DNA of 16,435 bases, from assembly GCA_017407305.1 (NCBI GenBank), contig JAFQWS010000107.1, forward strand, positions 1 to 16,435. The letters run 5' to 3'. Positions 1 through 6,465 of this stretch are shown piece by piece. Every line of letters begins with the position of its first letter. The first letter of the stretch is position 1. This DNA is from Clostridia bacterium. Its GTDB lineage: Bacteria > Bacillota > Clostridia > Christensenellales > CAG-314. A model generated the notes under the pieces. That model had not been told where the DNA came from. It was given only the letters and a program-made list of their open reading frames with translations, and did not search any database. A program made the translations under genes and the position numbers.

Positions 1-224
1 GACAAAACTTCTTCTTTGTCCAAAAATACGACGTTGCGTCCTTTGTATTTTTCCAAAATTTCTTCCGAAGTGGGCAAGGATTGGTTGCCGGCAATTTGTA
101 CACCCGATTCGTCATACAACAAAACGGCGCATTGAGACAAAGACGTCAATGCTGACATCAAAATCACCACTGCCACCAACGTAGCCACCACTATACAAAC
201 AATCAATAACTTTTTATTTTTCAT
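1..224 (-). CDS. ftsQ: FtsQ/DivIB-like divisome protein, N-terminal part (runs off the window)
   Basis: Only the first 74 codons are present; the gene continues beyond position 1. It starts at an ATG (224-222) and encodes a short basic cytoplasmic tail (MKNKK), one membrane segment at about residues 5-30, and the beginning of an extracellular domain. The run GVQIAGNQSL at about residues 42-51, followed by an EEIL helix and GRNVVFLD, fits the first strand, helix and second strand of the POTRA domain of FtsQ/DivIB, which scaffolds the divisome outside the membrane with FtsL and FtsB/DivIC. Its place downstream of murA in a dcw cluster supports this. It is separated from murA by a terminator and has its own strong promoter. 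The ribosome site is weak (GGAT about 5 nt before ATG). The assignment rests on a partial sequence and context; other single-pass POTRA proteins are possible but less likely. Confidence 0.72.
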   Translation of the reverse strand, partial: MKNKKLLIVCIVVATLVAVVILMSALTSLSQCAVLLYDESGVQIAGNQSLPTSEEILEKYKGRNVVFLDKEEVL

Positions 225-253
225 AATAATCCAAAGTAAATTAAATATGCTTT

Positions 254-282
254 ATTATATACTAAACTAACTATTAAGTCAA
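254..282 (-). promoter_or_regulatory. SigA-type promoter for ftsQ
   Basis: On the minus strand, -35 TTGACT (282-277) is followed by a 17-nt spacer and -10 TATAAT (259-254). This is one mismatch from consensus with ideal spacing. The predicted start point is near 247, giving a leader of about 23 nt before the ftsQ ATG at 224. It lies just after the murA terminator, so ftsQ and genes beyond form a separate transcription unit. Confidence 0.85.
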
Positions 283-326
283 TATATAGACCACTAAACA
301 GAAGTAAAATTTGGAAAAATTATGCC

Positions 327-359
327 AAAAAATTGAGGTCGCAACAAGCGTTGCGACCT
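327..359 (-). terminator. Rho-independent terminator after murA
   Basis: A perfect 10-bp stem (arms 359-350 and 45-36 of the 300s, i.e. 350-359 and 336-345) encloses a 4-nt GCTT loop. It is followed, after C-A-A, by a run of six U residues on the minus strand. It begins 6 nt after the murA stop codon. Confidence 0.85.
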
Positions 360-364
360 TTCGT

Positions 365-1609
365 TTAGTCATCTATTTCTACTATTTCTCCACCCAACAA
401 ATTTAGATTCTTTACCAAATTGCAGTAACCTCGTTCAACGTGAAAAACGTCCAAAACTTTGGTTGTTCCGACTGCGTTTAGCCCCGCCAAAACAAGTCCT
501 GCTCCCGAGCGTAAATCTTTGCATTTGACGGTTGCGCCTTGCAACCTATCAACACCCAAAATTGTGGCAAAATCGCCCGAAAGTGTTATTTTTGCTCCCA
601 TTTTTGCCAATTCGCCACAATTGAAGAACCGATTTTCAAACACTTTTTCCACCACTTTGGACTGCCCTTTGGCAACAGTTGACAAGGATAATGCCAACGA
701 CTGCATGTCGGTGGCAAATCTCGGATAGGGAGCAGTTTCAACTTGAAAACCTTTTATTTTTTGGTGGCACTCTAAAGACAAATTGTTTTTACAAAAGTCA
801 ACAGTTGCACCCTTTAAAATTTTTGTCAAGCACTCAACGTGTTGAGGACATACGTTGTGCAAAGTGATTTTGCCCTGCGCCATGCAACAAGCCACCATAT
901 AGGTTGCCGTTTCTATTCTGTCGGGGATGGGACGAAACTCAACGGAATTTAATGTTTTAACTCCGTCCACAATCAATTTGTTTGTGCCAATTCCTTGAAT
1001 TTTTGCTCCTGCTTGCACCAAAAATCGTTCCAAAGCAATCACTTCCGGCTCAATTGCAACATTTTCCAATATGGTACGACCTTTTGTCAAGACGGCAAAG
1101 GACAAAAGATTTTCCGTTGCTCCAACACTTGGATATGGCAAACAAACGTTGCCACCTTTGGCGTTTTCGGCATTGCAAACAACTTCAAAATCTCCTTCTT
1201 CCACCTCTACACCCAACTTTTTGAATGCAGAAATATGTATATCAATGGGACGTTTTCCAATTGCACAACCTCCACGAATTGGAACTGTTGCACGTTTAAA
1301 TCGCCCCAACAATGCTCCCAAAAACAGAACAGATCCACGCAATTTTCCACCAAGTTGACGGTCAACTTTGAAATAGGCAAGGTCTTTGGCATCAATAGTT
1401 GCCACGTTGTCTTGATAACATACCTTTGCACCAAGTTTTTTGAGCAAAGCAACCATATTTAACACGTCCATCATTGGTGGACAATCGTGCAAAACCACTT
1501 TGCCACCAATTGCAGTGGAAACAGCCAACAAGGGCAACAAGCAATTCTTTGCACCACCAATGGTCACTTCGCCAAACAATTTTTTGCCACCATTTATTTG
1601 GTAATACAT
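365..1609 (-). CDS. murA: UDP-N-acetylglucosamine 1-carboxyvinyltransferase (MurA)
   Basis: MurA transfers the enolpyruvyl group of phosphoenolpyruvate to UDP-GlcNAc, the first committed cytoplasmic step of peptidoglycan synthesis. The 414-residue length is typical. Visible family motifs: GGAKN near the N-terminus (Lys21), the catalytic loop GGCAIGKRPIDIH with Cys115 (same number as in E. coli, the residue alkylated by fosfomycin), PIPDRIETATY at about 228-238, TDMQ with Asp301 as the probable general base, FENRFFN at 324-330 and DLRSGAGLVLAGL at 365-377 carrying the conserved Arg367. The ATG start (1609-1607) is preceded by a very strong GGAGGGGGTGG site at 1624-1614 and lies 17 nt after the ftsW stop, so the two are co-transcribed. 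A terminator follows the gene. Its presence at the ftsW-ftsQ position, where murG would often sit, is notable. Cys115 predicts a fosfomycin-sensitive enzyme; that last point is inference. Confidence 0.97.
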   Translation of the reverse strand: MYYQINGGKKLFGEVTIGGAKNCLLPLLAVSTAIGGKVVLHDCPPMMDVLNMVALLKKLGAKVCYQDNVATIDAKDLAYFKVDRQLGGKLRGSVLFLGALLGRFKRATVPIRGGCAIGKRPIDIHISAFKKLGVEVEEGDFEVVCNAENAKGGNVCLPYPSVGATENLLSFAVLTKGRTILENVAIEPEVIALERFLVQAGAKIQGIGTNKLIVDGVKTLNSVEFRPIPDRIETATYMVACCMAQGKITLHNVCPQHVECLTKILKGATVDFCKNNLSLECHQKIKGFQVETAPYPRFATDMQSLALSLSTVAKGQSKVVEKVFENRFFNCGELAKMGAKITLSGDFATILGVDRLQGATVKCKDLRSGAGLVLAGLNAVGTTKVLDVFHVERGYCNLVKNLNLLGGEIVEIDD

Positions 1610-1626
1610 AAAGCCACCCCCTCCAA

Positions 1627-2745
1627 TTAGGATATGCCAAAACCTTGCTTTTTGTTTGCACGTGAAATGGACAACAAAACACCTGTTGCCGTCATAAACA
1701 CCACCAACGAGGTGCCACCATAACTGATAAATGGCAAAGGCAATCCCGTAGGGGGAATACTGCCTGTGACAACGGCAAAATTTATCAGCGATTGAATTGC
1801 CACAACACTAGTAATGCCTCCTGCCAAAATGCAAGAAAACTTATCTTTTGCGTTGAGAGCAATTTTCACTCCGCAATAAACGTACAAACCAAACAGCAAA
1901 AACAGCGTCAAGCACCCAAGAAGTCCAGTTTCTTCACCGATAACGGAAAAAACGAAGTCGCTTTCTGCAAAAGGTAAAAAACGATATTTTTGTCTGCCTT
2001 GGAAAATTCCAACGCCAAACAATCCACCACTTCCCAACGCGTACAAAGACTGAATAAGTTGATAACCTTCGTTTTTGGGAGATGCCCAAGGATCTAAAAA
2101 AGCCATAAGTCGTAGCATTCGATAAGGTTCAAGGACAATCATCAAAGGCAAAACAACCACAAATGGCAACAAAATCAACAAAAAAGTCTTAATTTTCATC
2201 CCACCCAAAAACAGCAATGCCACCATCAACAAGCCAACGCAAACGGTGACCGACATGTTGGGTTCTAGAATAATCAAAACGCAATAAGTCAATCCAAACA
2301 AAAGCACCTTGGCGTATTTGAAAAATGGTTTTGCGTTTTCTTGTGTTAGAGAGTGCGCCCCCACCAAAACCAGTGCAAACTTGCAAATTTCCGACGGCTG
2401 AAAGGAAAAACCACCAAAGCCAATCCAACGAGTTGCGCCGTATTTGCTGATGCCAACGCCCGGAATAAACACCAAACCAAGCAACAAAGCGCTCAAAATC
2501 GCCAAAGGCAAATGAAATTTTTTCAAAATATTCACGTCAAAAAGGCTTGCGGTAACCATTGCAACAATTCCCAACAAAGCCCCTGTGGACTGCTTGATTA
2601 AATAATAAAATTTGTTTCCTGTTTCCAACTCGGCGGTGTAGCAACTTGCCGAATAAACAAACAATAAACCAATCAAAACAAGAGCGATTGTCACAAAAAA
2701 CAACAAATTGTCGTCAATTTGAGATATTTTTGCAAATTTTTTCAA
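1627..2745 (-). CDS. ftsW: FtsW/SpoVE-family peptidoglycan glycosyltransferase (SEDS protein)
   Basis: A polytopic membrane protein of the SEDS family, which polymerises lipid II into glycan strands together with a class B PBP; the PBP encoded at 6466-8193 is the obvious partner. The family marks are all present: a first membrane helix with LLFVYSAS, GATRWIGFGGFSFQPSE, then PWASPKNEGYQLIQS and ESDFVFSVIGEETGLLG (holding the conserved essential Asp), and finally LPFISYGGTSL. I place the start at TTG 2745-2743, giving 372 residues, because AGAGGAG lies 6 nt upstream (2758-2752). A longer ORF to 2850 exists in this frame, but its extra 35 codons lie inside murD and do not look like FtsW. The start overlaps the end of murD by 32 nt. 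FtsW versus SpoVE cannot be told from sequence; the dcw context favours the division enzyme. Confidence 0.93.
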   Translation of the reverse strand: MKKFAKISQIDDNLLFFVTIALVLIGLLFVYSASCYTAELETGNKFYYLIKQSTGALLGIVAMVTASLFDVNILKKFHLPLAILSALLLGLVFIPGVGISKYGATRWIGFGGFSFQPSEICKFALVLVGAHSLTQENAKPFFKYAKVLLFGLTYCVLIILEPNMSVTVCVGLLMVALLFLGGMKIKTFLLILLPFVVVLPLMIVLEPYRMLRLMAFLDPWASPKNEGYQLIQSLYALGSGGLFGVGIFQGRQKYRFLPFAESDFVFSVIGEETGLLGCLTLFLLFGLYVYCGVKIALNAKDKFSCILAGGITSVVAIQSLINFAVVTGSIPPTGLPLPFISYGGTSLVVFMTATGVLLSISRANKKQGFGIS

Positions 2746-3979
2746 ATTCTTCTCCTCTTTGGACGTAACTGTTGAACATATCAAAACTTGCACACGCAGG
2801 GGAAAGCAAAACAGTCCCACCACCAAAGCTGTTGAGAACCGACCACCCAAGCTTTACTGCCTGCTCCAACGTTTGACAAATAATGACTTCTTTTTGATAT
2901 TTTTTTCCTGCCTCTGCAATTTTTTGGGCAGTTTGACCAATTGCACAAAACACCACGTTTTTTGTGTGAGAAAACAATCGTGAAAAATCTTCTCCTTTGT
3001 CACTTCCACCCACAATCAAAAACACCTTGCCACTCATCGATTTCAATGCCGTTTGTGTTGCGTGAACGTTGGTTGCCTTGCTGTCATTGATAAAAGTGAC
3101 GTTGTCTATGGTTGCCACTTTTTTGATGCGATGGTCGGGCTTTGTATAACCTTTGGCATATTTTATGCAATCTTCCAATGGCACTCCCAAAAGTACGCAC
3201 ACGGAAAAGGCAAGCAAGTAGTTTGTTTGGTCGTGTTTTCCCAAAAGGTCAAACCAATGACAAATGGCTGTTTGTCTTACGTTTTCAAAATCAAAACAAA
3301 CAACCTTTCCGTCCAAACAACAATTGGAATTTTTTTTGAGGGATACAACAAGTTTTTTGCACTTGCATTGTTTGGAAAAATAGTCAAAATAGGCATCATC
3401 GCCATTGAAAATGGCAATTTGTGTTTTTTGATGCAAAAAATTTTGACACTTTGCCAAGGCATATTGTCCCATTGAGCCATGAAAATCCAAGTGGTCTTGA
3501 TCAAAATTTGTCAAAACGGAAATATTGGGTGCAAAAGGCAAAAAACATTGTTCCAACATAAAAGAGGACGTTTCGCAAATTAGCCAATCAAAACGTTCCT
3601 CCAAAACGCTAGTTATGGGCAAACCACAATTGCCAACTGCAAAAGTCTTTTTGTCCGTTTGTGAAAGTATGTATTGGCACAAGGTAACAACCGTCGTTTT
3701 GCCGTTGGTACCTGTTACCGACATCATTGGTAAACTGCCAAACATATCAAGTTGAGAAAGTACCGTTGTCGTGCTTTTCAATTTTTGCACCAACGGATGA
3801 CTTTTTTTGAAAGATGGAGAAAGCACCACTCGGTCTGCACCAAATTCAACTGCTTGGACAAAATTGAGTTGACTGATGGACTGGTCGTCATCAAATATCT
3901 TTACTTCACAGTCTTGTTTTTCAAACCATTTTTTGAGGGATTGCCCCGTTTTGCCGTTGCCTAAAATCAAAATTTTCAC
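2714..3979 (-). CDS. murD: UDP-N-acetylmuramoyl-L-alanine--D-glutamate ligase (MurD)
   Basis: MurD adds D-glutamate to UDP-MurNAc-L-Ala in the cytoplasm, using ATP. Using the GTG at 3979-3977 the protein has 421 residues and opens with MKILILGNGKTG, an N-terminal dinucleotide-like fold typical of MurD. The ATP-binding GTNGKTT is at about 90-96, followed by TNFDQDHLDFHGSM, DHRIKKV (about 282-288), NDSKATN (about 298-304) and the C-terminal hallmark LLSPACASFDMFNSY. The start is chosen because GGAGGTG (3991-3985) lies 5 nt upstream and the GTG overlaps the mraY TGA as GTGA; an upstream ATG at 4030 would add 17 non-homologous residues inside mraY. This predicts translational coupling to mraY. 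The 3' end overlaps ftsW by 32 nt. Confidence 0.96.
   Translation of the reverse strand: MKILILGNGKTGQSLKKWFEKQDCEVKIFDDDQSISQLNFVQAVEFGADRVVLSPSFKKSHPLVQKLKSTTTVLSQLDMFGSLPMMSVTGTNGKTTVVTLCQYILSQTDKKTFAVGNCGLPITSVLEERFDWLICETSSFMLEQCFLPFAPNISVLTNFDQDHLDFHGSMGQYALAKCQNFLHQKTQIAIFNGDDAYFDYFSKQCKCKKLVVSLKKNSNCCLDGKVVCFDFENVRQTAICHWFDLLGKHDQTNYLLAFSVCVLLGVPLEDCIKYAKGYTKPDHRIKKVATIDNVTFINDSKATNVHATQTALKSMSGKVFLIVGGSDKGEDFSRLFSHTKNVVFCAIGQTAQKIAEAGKKYQKEVIICQTLEQAVKLGWSVLNSFGGGTVLLSPACASFDMFNSYVQRGEEFEKICKNISN
2752..2758 (-). promoter_or_regulatory. Ribosome binding site fixing the ftsW TTG start
   Basis: AGAGGAG on the minus strand inside murD, 6 nt before TTG 2745-2743. No other plausible start with a good site lies between 2850 and the first membrane helix. 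Confidence 0.75.
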
Positions 3980-4968
3980 AACACCACCTCCAAAAGTAAC
4001 AGCACGAACATCGTAGTTGTAATCAAGCAATAAATTGTTGCAATTCTTGTTTCACTCAGCCCCTTTTGTTGCAAATGATGATGATAAGGAGCCATCAAAA
4101 ATATGCGTTTTCCTTTTGTCAATTTGAAGTAAAAAACTTGCAAAATGACGGAAAAACAGGAAATTACGTACATAATTCCCAAAATTGGAATATACAAGGT
4201 GTACCCAGAAAAGGTGGAAATTGATGCCACCATTGCCCCCAAAGCAAGGGAACCAACGTCCCCCATAAAAACCTTTGCAGGATTTACGTTAAAGGGCAAA
4301 AAAGCCAACAATCCACCCACTCCTGTGCAACAAAAGGCGCAAAGTTGACTTGTAGAAGTTGCACCAAAAGTGTCGCCTGCCAAAAGCAACTTTTCACTTT
4401 CAATACCCAACAAAACTGCCATTGCCACCATATAAATCAAAGTGGTTGACGTTGCCAATCCGTCCAACCCGTCCGTCAAATTGACACCGTTTGTCGTAGC
4501 CAAAAAGACAAACAACACAAGGGGAATTATCCACCAATCGATGTCAATTTTGCCCAAAAATGGTATTTTCAGTTGATTTGTGATGGGATTGAGATAGACA
4601 AAAACTGCCACACCAACAGCAATTGCAAGTTGAAAAATTATCTTTTGATATGCCTTCAAACCCTCGTTTTGTTTAAATTTGAGTTTGATAAAATCATCCA
4701 AAAAACCCACAATTCCGTATGCCAAAACAACGACGACACAAGTCAAAGTTGCCTGTTGCCAATTGCGTTGACAAATTGCCAAAGCCAAAACCATTGCAAG
4801 CAAAAAGGCAATTCCACCCATTGTGGGCGTGCCTTGTTTTGCCTTGTGTTCCACAACGTATTTTAATATACTTTGCCCTGCTTTTTTCTTGGCAAGAAAA
4901 GGAACCAACAACCAACAAAATAACAAACCCAAAATAAGTGCTGTCAAAAAACTAGTTAAGTAAGTCAC
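3976..4968 (-). CDS. mraY: Phospho-N-acetylmuramoyl-pentapeptide-transferase (MraY)
   Basis: MraY is the membrane enzyme that moves phospho-MurNAc-pentapeptide from UDP to undecaprenyl phosphate, making lipid I. The 330-residue protein has about ten hydrophobic segments. Diagnostic motifs: GTPTMGG at 46-52, FLDDFIK with Asp91-Asp92, NLTDGLDGLA with Asp166 and Asp169, FMGDVGSLALG with Asp237, and the HHHLQQKG histidine stretch at 296-303, all on the cytoplasmic catalytic face in this family. The start is GTG (4968-4966), overlapping the murE stop as GTGA; no clear ribosome site precedes it, so translation is probably coupled to murE. In many Firmicutes murF lies between murE and mraY; here there is no room for it. 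Confidence 0.97.
   Translation of the reverse strand: MTYLTSFLTALILGLLFCWLLVPFLAKKKAGQSILKYVVEHKAKQGTPTMGGIAFLLAMVLALAICQRNWQQATLTCVVVVLAYGIVGFLDDFIKLKFKQNEGLKAYQKIIFQLAIAVGVAVFVYLNPITNQLKIPFLGKIDIDWWIIPLVLFVFLATTNGVNLTDGLDGLATSTTLIYMVAMAVLLGIESEKLLLAGDTFGATSTSQLCAFCCTGVGGLLAFLPFNVNPAKVFMGDVGSLALGAMVASISTFSGYTLYIPILGIMYVISCFSVILQVFYFKLTKGKRIFLMAPYHHHLQQKGLSETRIATIYCLITTTMFVLLLLEVVL
3985..3991 (-). promoter_or_regulatory. Ribosome binding site fixing the murD start
   Basis: GGAGGTG on the minus strand, inside the 3' end of mraY, lies 5 nt before the GTG at 3979. It favours this GTG over the in-frame ATG at 4030. Confidence 0.8.
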
Positions 4969-6389
4969 GTCAATTTGGAATCGTAAACAAGCCTTGCCAC
5001 CGTGTCCAAGTCGGAATAGGGCCGTTTGATTCCTTTTACCTCCTGATAACTTTCTGCACCTTTGCCCAAAATGACGACGACGTCACCAATTTTTGCCTTT
5101 TTTAGAGCATTGGCAATTGCCAAAGGTCTGTCCAAAATGACGTCGTGGGCTTTGTTCATACCCTTTTCAATCTCTTTTGCAATGGCCAATGGTTCCTCAA
5201 AACGAGGATTATCATTGGTAATTGTTGCCCAATCGCAATATTTGCAAACAATTGCACCCATCAAAGGTCTTTTGTAGCAATCACGATTGCCACCACAACC
5301 AAAAACAACGAAAAGTTTGCCTTTTGTCATTTCTTTTAGACAACGCAAAATATTTTCTACTCCGTCGGGCGTGTGTGCAAAATCTACCACCACTTTTACT
5401 CCTTGAGGTGAAACAAAAGTTTGATTTCTTCCTGCAATTCCGTCAATTTGCTCAATTCCCCTTTTGACTTGGTCACAACTGATACCAAAAAGACGTGCAA
5501 CGACAATGCAACCAAGGCAGTTGTAAACGTTAAACAAGCCAAAAAGTTTGCTGGATTGCTCAATGCTGTCATCCAACATTTTCCAAACAAAAGTTGTTCC
5601 ACTGTCAGTTAAATTTACGTTGTCAAAGGTGCAATCTCCACCTTTGCCATAGGTTACTGCTCTGGGGAAAATTCTCAAAATTTCTTTAGTAAGCACGTCG
5701 TCATTATTGACAACTGCATTTTGAGTGCAATTTTTGAATACTTTCAATTTTGCTTTAGCATATTTTTTCATTGAGCCAAAAAAGTCCAGATGGTCTTGTG
5801 TGAAGTTGGTAAAAAGGGTACAAGCAAAGGTCAAGCCTAAGTGTTTGTCAAAATGCAATGCGTGTGCAGACATTTCCAAAAACACCACTTTTACGCCACT
5901 TAGATACATTTTTTCCAACCAAAAATGCAATTCTATAGGATCGGGCGTCGTTAAATTTGAGGAATACTTTACTCCGTTGAACACAATGCCGTTTGTACCA
6001 ATTACTCCCGTTGAATACCCTGCATTGGAAAAAATCGAATCCAAAATGTAGGTACAACTGGTCTTTCCGTTTGTACCAACGACTGCAACAATTTTTAAAG
6101 CATCACAGGCCGAATTGTGAAAATTCTTGGCAACTATCGCCATAAAGGCGCGTGGATTTTCCACCAAAATTTGTGTTGCATCAACGTCTAACCAACGTGA
6201 TACAACCAAGCAAACAGCCCCATCCAAAACAACTTTTTGTGCAAAATCGTGACCGTCCACCTTTCCTTTCAGACAAAAAAACATACAATTTGGTTTTACT
6301 TGCGCAGTATTGCAAGCCAAAGACATTATTTCAACGTCCTTTCCCCTTATTTCAAAGGGAAGTCCTGCCAACAATTGGTCTAGATACAC
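4965..6389 (-). CDS. murE: UDP-N-acetylmuramoyl-tripeptide synthetase, meso-DAP type (MurE)
   Basis: MurE adds the third peptide residue to UDP-MurNAc-L-Ala-D-Glu. The protein is 474 residues from GTG 6389-6387. Motifs in order: ATP-binding GTNGKTS (about 105-111), LTTPDPIEL (about 146-154, binds UDP-MurNAc), NFTQDHLDFFGSM, KYAKAKLKVF with the Lys expected to be carbamylated (about 214), VVDFAHTPDGVEN, and DNPRFEEP (DNPR at about 393-396). The DNPR form marks enzymes that use meso-diaminopimelate rather than lysine. One oddity is GRNQ where MurE enzymes usually have GR-M/F-E. The open frame extends to a TTG at 6431, but that codon lies inside a terminator hairpin; GGGAG 6 nt before GTG 6389 decides the start. 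The 3' end overlaps mraY by 4 nt. Transcription must pass, or start near, the hairpin just upstream. Confidence 0.95.
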   Translation of the reverse strand: MYLDQLLAGLPFEIRGKDVEIMSLACNTAQVKPNCMFFCLKGKVDGHDFAQKVVLDGAVCLVVSRWLDVDATQILVENPRAFMAIVAKNFHNSACDALKIVAVVGTNGKTSCTYILDSIFSNAGYSTGVIGTNGIVFNGVKYSSNLTTPDPIELHFWLEKMYLSGVKVVFLEMSAHALHFDKHLGLTFACTLFTNFTQDHLDFFGSMKKYAKAKLKVFKNCTQNAVVNNDDVLTKEILRIFPRAVTYGKGGDCTFDNVNLTDSGTTFVWKMLDDSIEQSSKLFGLFNVYNCLGCIVVARLFGISCDQVKRGIEQIDGIAGRNQTFVSPQGVKVVVDFAHTPDGVENILRCLKEMTKGKLFVVFGCGGNRDCYKRPLMGAIVCKYCDWATITNDNPRFEEPLAIAKEIEKGMNKAHDVILDRPLAIANALKKAKIGDVVVILGKGAESYQEVKGIKRPYSDLDTVARLVYDSKLT

Positions 6390-6395
6390 AAATTT

Positions 6396-6400
6396 CTCCC
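6396..6400 (-). promoter_or_regulatory. Ribosome binding site fixing the murE GTG start
   Basis: GGGAG on the minus strand, 6 nt before GTG 6389. It lies only 2 nt downstream of the U-tract of the hairpin at 6403-6437, so folding or release at that hairpin could affect access to it. Confidence 0.75.
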
Positions 6401-6402
6401 AC

Positions 6403-6437
6403 AAAAAAAATAACTCGTACAATCCGTACAAGTTATT
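6403..6437 (-). terminator. Rho-independent terminator or attenuator between pbp and murE
   Basis: A 12-bp stem (6437-6426 with 6420-6409, one G-U pair) with a 5-nt loop is followed by a run of U residues (A's at 6403-6410 on the plus strand, the last two pairing within the stem). It lies 28 nt after the PBP stop and just before the murE ribosome site. No strong promoter is visible between it and murE, so it may act by partial termination. Confidence 0.75.
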
Positions 6438-6465
6438 TTATTTTTTAAATATTGATAATATGTTT

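Noticed and set aside
2746..2850. Longer ftsW N-terminus from 2850
   Set aside because: It would overlap murD by over 130 nt and add an unrelated hydrophobic stretch; AGAGGAG supports TTG 2745.
3980..4030. Longer murD N-terminus from an ATG at 4030
   Set aside because: It would add 17 residues unlike MurD; GGAGGTG and the GTGA overlap support GTG 3979.
6390..6431. Longer murE N-terminus from a TTG at 6431
   Set aside because: The TTG and following codons lie in a terminator stem and U-tract, and a good ribosome site precedes the GTG at 6389.
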